A DNA stretch of 64,000 nucleotides from Bettongia penicillata ogilbyi (taxonomy: Eukaryota > Chordata > Mammalia > Diprotodontia > Potoroidae), in the NCBI GenBank assembly GCA_023548195.1, contig JAJHZJ010000751.1, positions 2,174,501 through 2,238,500 of the forward strand. The letters are read 5' to 3'. Made by a program: the position numbers and the translations under genes. This document shows, piece by piece, positions 57,761 through 64,000 of the stretch. The notes under the pieces were generated by a model, which did not search any database, was not told the origin of the DNA, and saw only the letters and a program-made list of their open reading frames with translations. Each line of letters opens with the position of its first letter. The first letter of the stretch is position 1.

Positions 57761-57829
57761 ATACCACTGGTGAGTTAAGAATGGAGAAGGTGGTTCTAAA
57801 ACATTGAGATGTTATTGGAGGATTTAATT

Positions 57830-58290
57830 TCCTCTCAAACAGCTCTTGTAGAAGACTGCTTCTTTTCATTCAGGTTTGGTTTAGGGAGAAGCGAGAATAT
57901 ATCACACCTCACTCAAGTTATAGTAATACTTTCCATCACTTCTAAGACATCCCTAGACATCTCCACTTTCTCTGCTCCGGCCATCAATTCCACCCCTTTT
58001 CCATCAGAAATTCTGGACTCTACCCCAGGAACCACTTTTGGCTTGGTTAGGCTAGCTTTGACTTGGCTTATCCTGCTGAATTTTGACCCACCAGCCTACT
58101 TCCCTGCCATCTCCTTCCCCTACTCATTAACAACCCCATCTTCCACTTTGGGTCATCTCCTCCCCCCTCCCTTTCCAGAACCTCCTTCCATGTTGTCAGA
58201 ATATAGGATTTTTGAGGATTGAGACTGGCTTACTTGTTTTTATTGATAGCCCCAGTACTTAACATGATGCCTGGCACATAATAAAGATTT
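57830..58290 (+). repeat. Unassigned repeat with an L2-like end
   Basis: The last 60 bases ('gatagccccagtacttaaca', 'gatgcctggcacataataaa') are an L2-type end. The upstream pyrimidine-rich part, with a 137-codon frame from 57809 to 58222, is not recognisable as L2 and might be a solo LTR or other repeat. Confidence 0.4.
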
Positions 58291-58294
58291 AATC

Positions 58295-59300
58295 CCCCAT
58301 CTCCCCTTTCTTTGTCTCTCCATCTCTGTCCATCTCTCATCTTTCTAACCATAACATCGACTGTTCTTCTAGATGAAAGATTATATTTTTTTAGATCCAA
58401 TTCTACTTAGTTTAAGGAATTTAAGAATTTTGAGTGCTGCCATATTTGAAATTTCAGTGATTTTCTTTGGCAACAGGCTAGAAAAGCTTCTTTTATTTGG
58501 GTTCTTTGGAAACATTCATTTCCTGAAGGGGAGAGAATATTAAACAAAGGAACATTTAAGGGAAATATTGAGAAAAATGAAACATTGCATCTTCCTCAAT
58601 GTGTCAAAATGACTTAGACATCCTAAGTCCTTTGGTGTTTGAACGCAGGCCCATCTGAGCTCTTCTTTAGTCTTTTTAATTACCATATTTGGCTTGTATA
58701 TTTTTTAAAAAGTCTTCCACCTTAGAGCTCTTCATAGCTTTCTTTTCATGGCAGGAAGTCAGGTGGAACTGTATCAATGAGCTCGTAAGCATCCCAATAA
58801 ATCATAGCGTAGTAGACTTCTAAACTGCATCTTCCGACTCACGGTAACCTCCAGGAAGAAAGATACGTTTTGTGTGATTGATTGGTACCTCCTAAATGGT
58901 CTTGACTCTTTTCTTACTTAAGTGCCTCTAGCTTCCTCTCAGATGCTGTAGACTACTTACCTTTTTCTGGGTTCACAAGATTCCAGGGTCTAGAAGCTTT
59001 AGCTGAGGGAATTCTTCCTAATAATTTCCAATTGTTTTAAGGTTTCAGGCCTGCCTTCTGATCACCTCCAATACTATACAATATGGATATTTTTTTGTTT
59101 TCCAGAATGCTTCTCACTTCTTACTTGTGGTGACATATCTTTAAATACTTGACTTTTAATCTGGGGCTTTGGACTGATCCAATTGAAACACCATTGATTT
59201 AGGTTGATAATTGGATTGTGGTATATTAAGATGATTTAGTTGGCAACAGGATTATTTCCTGAGCATGTTCTAGAGCAATTCAATTTTATGCGTTATGTTG
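58295..59300. other. Unique sequence, no gene recognised
   Basis: Nothing is assigned. Confidence 0.35.
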
Positions 59301-59309
59301 AATGTCTGC

Positions 59310-59855
59310 TCTTGCTTGTCCTTTGTTTTTAAAAAGGATCAATGATATCACAGGGAATGCCTTCACTTGTGAGTAACTGGATTGAGGCAGTTACACAAAG
59401 TTTTCCCTCTTCCCAAGTCATTTAAGTCCAGTGGCAAAACAAAAGTCAGGATGACTGGTGATAGCCTGGGATGCAATGGATGACCTTGGCATCTTAGATG
59501 TCCGACCATGCTCTACGTATTCCACAGCACCTGCTTCATCCTTCTCCATGGCCACTGTAACAAATCGTTCTCAATTTTCCCATTCCACCAGAAGTCTTCG
59601 CATTTTTGGGGTGTCTTCACATCCCCCTAATTTGCTCATGATTTGAAGCCTGTTGGCTACTCTTAGCCTGGTTTTTGAAGCCTGTCAGTTACCCTCAACA
59701 GGGTAACTGACATCTACCCATCTGCCAAGATGGTGTCACTGGGATCTAGCCACTGAACATGCTACGGCTTCTTGGAGACACACGTAAGAGCTGGGTGACA
59801 GATGGACATCAAAGGTGGATGAGCAGCCCTCACACCAGAATACCCTGTATGCTCA
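59310..59855 (-). repeat. ~540-bp dispersed repeat, inverted copy
   Basis: Reverse complement of the 48165 element: 'aaaggatcaatgatatcaca', 'gtcaggatgactggtgatag', 'acatgctacggcttctt' and 'catcaaaggtggatgagcag'. It contains a perfect hairpin at 59684-59711. Confidence 0.75.
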
Positions 59856-59857
59856 AA

Positions 59858-59938
59858 TGGCTAGTAGACTTCAGTTTGAGTTCTATCTGTGACATTTATT
59901 AGATGTGTGATAGTGGACATACCACTTATAGTCTAGAG
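59858..59938 (+). repeat. 5' half of a SINE split by a hAT MITE
   Basis: 'agtagacttcagtttgagtt', 'ctatctgtgacatttattag' and 'tggacataccactta' are head and core. The SINE resumes at about 60166. Confidence 0.68.
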
Positions 59939-60157
59939 CAGGAGTGGAATACCTGCAGCCTTGCGGCCACATGTAGCCTTCTAAGACCTCAAATGTGGCC
60001 CTCAGACTGAATTCAAATTTCACAGAACAAATCCCCTTAATAAGAAAAGGATTCTGCAAAACTTGGACTGTAAAACTTGGACTCAGTCAAAAGTCTGCCT
60101 CCAAGGACCTAGAAGGCCATGTGTAGCCATATGAAGGTCACAGGTTCCCCACCCCTA
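59939..60157. mobile_element. Charlie-like hAT MITE with target-site duplication
   Basis: The 219-bp element starts 'caggagtggaatacctgcag' and ends 'aggttccccacccct' plus A, imperfect terminal inverted repeats of the CAGGGGTGGG type. The two arms are complementary for most of their length ('acctagaaggccatgtgtag' against 'ccacatgtagccttctaaga'). Flanking 8-mers 'gtctagag' and 'ctttagag' match at six of eight, and NTCTAGAN is the known target preference of Charlie elements. It carries no transposase and is non-autonomous. Confidence 0.85.
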
Positions 60158-60165
60158 CTTTAGAG

Positions 60166-60245
60166 GCTCTTAGTTTCATCATTTGTAAAATTAAAGGGTT
60201 GTGTTTAAGGTCTCCATCAACTCTAAATTTAATGATCTATAATCC
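60166..60245 (+). repeat. 3' half of the split SINE
   Basis: 'gctcttagtttcatcatttg', 'taaaattaaagggttgtgtt' and 'aaatttaatgatctataatc' continue the SINE at 59858. Confidence 0.7.
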
Positions 60246-60394
60246 TATGAACAACTGATGGCAGATTGCTCAGGGATCAGCTAATTTGTTGGGGCATAGA
60301 GGAGGAAGAGGACTCATTTGTCTAGATCTGTGACTACACTGATGTGGAGAACTGGTTTGGAAAGTCCCTGCCCTAATTCAGATAAGAGTATGAC

Positions 60395-60490
60395 TGTCAC
60401 TCAGTCTTAGGGCATTGCCTGGGTTCACTGAGAGGCTAAGTGAGTTATACATGGTCACACAGCCAGAAAACTCAGCGGCAGACATTAAAC
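60395..60490 (-). repeat. SINE fragment, antisense
   Basis: 'gaggctaagtgagttataca', 'tggtcacacagccagaaaac' and 'gcggcagacattaaacccc' are the antisense core. Confidence 0.6.
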
Positions 60491-60494
60491 CCCG

Positions 60495-61260
60495 GCCTGC
60501 CTGATTTAACCCAGAACTTAATAATCTTTTAATTGAACCTATATTTTTGATATATTGAAACCTATTTATAATATTTCCCATTTATATAGCACTTTAAGGT
60601 GTGAATGTTATATAAGTTGATGGAATCATAACTAGACCCTTATTCTAAGGCTGCTCCTTTTCCCCACTATGTTGCTTTTTTCCTCAGTAAGTGAGACATT
60701 ATTATAGGCCCCAAATGGAATAAACCAAAGAATAGACCATTCAGTTCATGCAAATAGGCCTGGTTCCTTATAGGGTCCTTATATATCTTTTCTGTATTTG
60801 CTACTTTCCTTGCTTCATCATATCTTTTGTATTTCTGGGATAATTTATGCATTTCTGTGGTTAATGTTAGCATTTCTTTTTCAGGATTTTCTCCACAAAC
60901 TTTCTTATAATTAAAAAAAGGACTTGTTGATTATTCATACTCATGAATATTCTGTTTTTTTAATCTGATTTTGAAATTGACTCCTTTCCTGGTTTTTCTT
61001 TGTTTTACATGGGTTGCCTAAGCAGTTGAGGCAGATCACTCAGTTTGTGTGCATACTTATCATGTGAATGATGACATTACTGAAATTCAATTCAGGCATT
61101 AATAAAATCCCACATTGTAATTATTCAGGTAGTTGCAGGAGGTAGTAGATCATTTTTAAATTTTATTTTTCTATTAGTAATGCTAAAGAGACAGTTTCAT
61201 TTTTCATGGATCTTAGCCCCCAGTTTGCCTTTTTTCCAGCCTGCCTTGGGCTCCAAGTAT
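60495..61260. other. Unique sequence, no gene recognised
   Basis: The stretch 61050-61150 with 'cattgtaattattcagg' looks unique and could be a small conserved element. No coding region is seen. Confidence 0.35.
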
Positions 61261-61269
61261 ACTCTCTAG

Positions 61270-61515
61270 CATTAATCAATCAAGCAATCAACCAGCATAT
61301 ATTAAGCCTTAAAATGCTAAAGAACTGTGCTAAGCGATGGAGATGTGAATAAAAGATCAAAAATAGTCCTTTCCTTCAAGGAACTTACATTCTAATAGAA
61401 GAGAGGACTCATACATAAATAGGTATATATAAGACAGATACAGAGTAGGTGGAAGGAAATCTGAGAGGGTAAAGCCTCAATAGATAGAAGGACCAGGAAA
61501 GCTCTTCCAGATGAT
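61270..61515 (-). repeat. L2 3' end, antisense
   Basis: 'accagcatatattaagcctt', 'gtgctaagcgatggagatgt', 'cttccttcaaggaacttaca' and 'ccaggaaagctcttccagat' are antisense L2 order. Confidence 0.72.
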
Positions 61516-61604
61516 AACTCTCCTCTAAACTATTTGTAGTCCTCTTCAGGCTTCACTCCTGATTCCCTGAACTTTTCCCATCAAATCACAACAACCCCTT
61601 ACAC

Positions 61605-62045
61605 TGGAATAGAGGTTCCCAAACTTATTTGGACTGCACCCCCTTTTAAAAAATACTCAGCATCCCCCTGGAAATCTACTTTCTTTTACCCTATAATGGT
61701 TTTTTTTTTAAATTGCATCATTTCTAAAAAAGATAAAATATTTTTTAAAAAAATGACACATCTTAAATTTAATAGTTTATTGCAATTTTTTTCTACCTTG
61801 AAATTTTGATGATGCAATATTCCATCTGTAACCTTGTAGTGCATTATTGTAAACAAGTCATTACATATTCCGGCTGATGCATGCCAGACTTCCTGACAAT
61901 GTGTGCCACACTTGCCTTCTGATACTTGCTTGTTAAGACCTGCTGTCAGACTTGACCACTGATCAGTTATAATTTGCATTTTGTATGTTTATTTGGAAAA
62001 TGTAATTACTACAACTTTAACTCTATTGTACAACAGATGAAACAT
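61605..62045. mobile_element. hAT-like DNA transposon fragment
   Basis: 'gaggttcccaaacttatttg' is a typical hAT end, followed by 'ctgcacccccttttaaaaaa'. The block 'catattccggctgatgcatg' to 'gttaagacctgctgtcagac' reads like the inside of an old hAT element. I see no clear second terminus, and the 97-codon minus-strand frame is not a transposase I recognise. Confidence 0.5.
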
Positions 62046-62089
62046 GTGGGAACAGTTTTTCAAAATTCTCTTGTCTTCCTATGCTTCAA

Positions 62090-62570
62090 CCACCCCCTTA
62101 TTTTTATTCAATACCTCCCTCCATCGCACCTGAGGCTACTACCACCTCCCTATCCCATCTTTCCAGCACCTGCCAGGGGGTGGAATCGGCCACTTTGGGA
62201 GCCTCTGCTGGCAGTACACTATGCTCCTGTAGACACTTCTGATTGGTTGGTTACTCTCAGAACCTCTATTTTAAGGAAAGTGCTCCGTTTAACCACATCT
62301 TCCTTCTTCCTTGAACTCCACTCCTGACTTTCTAGATTTTTTTCACCATTTTTTTCCACACAGATACTGAATATCTCCCCCACTCCCTTTCAGTTCACTT
62401 CTAAACATTGTCTTCCCCATTAAAATGTAAGCTCTTGGAGGTCAGGGAGAGTTATCTCTGCTTCTATTCTCTCTATCCCCTTCTCCCCTACACCCCCCAC
62501 TCCAGGACTAGTGCCGAGCACACAATAAGGGCTTAACAAATCTTGCTTATTTATTTGACTTGACTATTTT
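62090..62570 (+). repeat. Unassigned repeat, possible solo LTR
   Basis: A CCAAT-box-like 'gattggttggtt' (62241) is followed by 'ctctattttaaggaaag', a TATA-like word, then pyrimidine-rich sequence and an L2-like end ('gtaagctcttggaggtcagg', 'cacacaataagggcttaaca'). This layout resembles an endogenous retroviral LTR, but I cannot find its borders. Confidence 0.35.
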
Positions 62571-62769
62571 CTTTACATATTTCACATATTTTAAGGAAGT
62601 GCTTTGTAAACCATAACATTTATCTACAAACGAGTACATTGACAATAGTTAATGTATTTTTATTAAAAGTAACTCTAAATTTTCCAAGAAGCAAAAACGT
62701 TTAAAGAAAATATAGCAATTAAATAGGGTCTCATTTTCATAATTCATAAGAATAAGAGTTATGCCATAG

Positions 62770-62920
62770 TTATCACAGAAAATTATAGACTTTGAGAATT
62801 AGAAAGGACCTCAGAGAGGCCATCTAATTGGACTTGTATGAAAGGACTACTCATTGTAATGTTCCTGACATGTGGTTATCTCTGAATCTTTTAACTTCCC
62901 AGTGAAGTGGATTGTACAAA
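62770..62920 (-). repeat. CR1/L3 tail, antisense
   Basis: 'gacttt..gaattagaaagga' with 'cctcagagaggccatctaat' and 'gtggttatctctgaatcttt' follow L3 order. Confidence 0.6.
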
Positions 62921-63344
62921 GGGAGAATTTACTAAAATGCCCCTGACTTTTTCAGCTACCAGATAAATTTTGAGCTAAAGGTTAACCCCAAATGAAACTA
63001 AATCACAGAAAAATTAGAGCTATTTTTTCAGATGAACTGCTATCTCTTTACATGTCACCCATTTTATGGGTTGGAAGTGAATTTTTTTAAATCAAGTATA
63101 AGACTATATTATATATGTACACATGTATGCATGTAAGACTATATATGTATAGGTATACATGCATATCTATCTATATCTATTTTTTCTCTCCACATACATA
63201 TATGTATATGAAATATGAAATCTCTATTAATTTGCACCCTATTCAACCCAATATTCTAGATAGGTCTTTTTCTTTTCTGTAACCTATAATTCAATGTACT
63301 GTCAATTCCTTACAACTTTATATTATCTAAGCATAAAGGGAGTT

Positions 63345-63532
63345 AATTTGGTACACTAGAAACAGTACTGGCTTCAGCTTCAGAGGACCTACATTCAAGT
63401 CTGGCTCTGCCACTTACTATCTATGGAATGTTGGACAAGCTGCTTAACTTCTCTGGGCCTCAGTTTCCTCATCTGTAAAAGGAGAGGGTTGTGCTAGATT
63501 ACCTCTAAGGTTTCTTCCAATTATGAATGAGA
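63345..63532 (+). repeat. tRNA-derived SINE, full length
   Basis: 'acagtactggcttcagcttc', 'acattcaagtctggctctgc', 'gggcctcagtttcctcatct' and 'gctagattacctctaaggtt' with 'tcttccaattatgaatg' cover head to tail. Confidence 0.85.
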
Positions 63533-63758
63533 AGTATGGTTGCCATTTGTAGGCAGAATTGACCTGCTTTGTTTCTGACCTGAGCTGGTCTTTCCTTCCT
63601 TAGGTAATCTGGTGATGCAGTGCTCTTGGGGGCTTACCATATGAGTGGAAGACTGAGTATGGATACCAGATCAGCTTTTATTGGAGCTCAGAACTCCTGA
63701 GCTCAAGTGATCAACCAGCCTCAGGCTCCGCAGTGGGGATTACAGGCATATTCTATGA
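63533..63758 (-). pseudogene. RN7SL: 7SL RNA (signal recognition particle RNA) pseudogene
   Basis: Minus-strand 7SL can be followed for most of its length. On the plus strand 'ggagctcagaactcctgagc' then 'tcaagtgatcaaccagcctc' and 'ggattacaggcat' are the complement of the 7SL 5' domain. 'ttccttccttaggtaatctg' followed by 'gtgatgcagtgctcttgggg' and 'ttaccatat' covers the middle, and 'gacctgctttgtttctgacc' the next block. The 3' part is reduced by internal deletion ('tatggttgccatttgtaggc'). Many substitutions show it is dead. As it keeps S-domain sequence, it is a 7SL copy rather than an Alu/B1 SINE. Confidence 0.82.
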
Positions 63759-63767
63759 CATACAAGC

Positions 63768-64000
63768 TTCTCTCTCTCTTTCTTCCTCCCTTCTTTCCTT
63801 TCCTTCCTCCCTCACTCCTCTTCCTTCCTTCCTTCCTTCCTTCCTTCCTTCCTTCCCTCCCTTCCTTCTTTCTTTTTCTCTCTCTCTCTTTCTTTCTCTC
63901 CTTCCTTCTTTCTTTCTCTCTTTCCTTCCTTCTTTCCTTCCTTCCTTCTTTCCTTCCTTCTTTCTTTCCTTCTTTCCTTCTTTATTTCTTCCTTTCTTTC
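63768..64000 (+). repeat. (TTCC/TTTC)n tract running off the window
   Basis: Begins as TCTCTC, then TTCC and TTTC units to the window end. The full extent is unknown. Confidence 0.95.

Noticed and set aside
63768..64000. Regularly spaced short repeats as a CRISPR-like array
   Set aside because: Simple-sequence repeat in a vertebrate genome. There are no unique spacers.

Overview
The window is vertebrate nuclear DNA, almost certainly from a marsupial. It holds the 3' end of one protein-coding gene, ADGRL2 (latrophilin-2, an adhesion GPCR), on the + strand, followed by about 56 kb of gene-free flank filled with old retroposons and long microsatellites. The marsupial call rests on repeat content read by eye: MAR1-type and other tRNA-derived SINEs, many L2 and CR1/L3 LINE remnants, a Charlie-like hAT MITE, no Alu or B1, and low GC. 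I could not run RepeatMasker, so family names are my recognition and repeat edges are approximate (often +/-20 bases).

Region by region. 1-1829: the end of an intron with one SINE. 1830-1958: a 129-nt coding exon. 1959-5384: an intron containing an alternative 52-nt exon at 2870-2921. 5385-6139: the last coding exon, ending in the PDZ-ligand tail QLVTSL and a TAG stop. 6140 to about 7485: the 3' UTR, with a poly(A) signal at 7459. 7.5-11 kb: mostly unique sequence. 11-64 kb: interleaved L2 (both strands), CR1/L3 (one piece still shows reverse-transcriptase motifs), CORE-SINEs, MAR1-type SINEs, a SINE with a tRNA-Ile-like head, a hAT MITE inserted in a SINE, an inverted pair of about 540-bp repeats of a family I cannot name, a 7SL RNA pseudogene at 63.5 kb, and several (TTCC)n/(TTTC)n tracts. 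Repeat-poor islands (about 17.4-18.0, 22.2-23.1, 33.6-34.4, 39.6-40.1 and 49.5-50.1 kb) could be conserved non-coding elements.

The most interesting biology is in ADGRL2. Its last exon can be read in two frames. Direct splicing from 1958 to 5385 gives the long cytoplasmic tail with the PDZ ligand. Including the 52-nt exon shifts the frame and gives a short tail ending at 5443-5445 that lacks it. I see no second protein-coding gene, CRISPR array or prokaryotic-type system.
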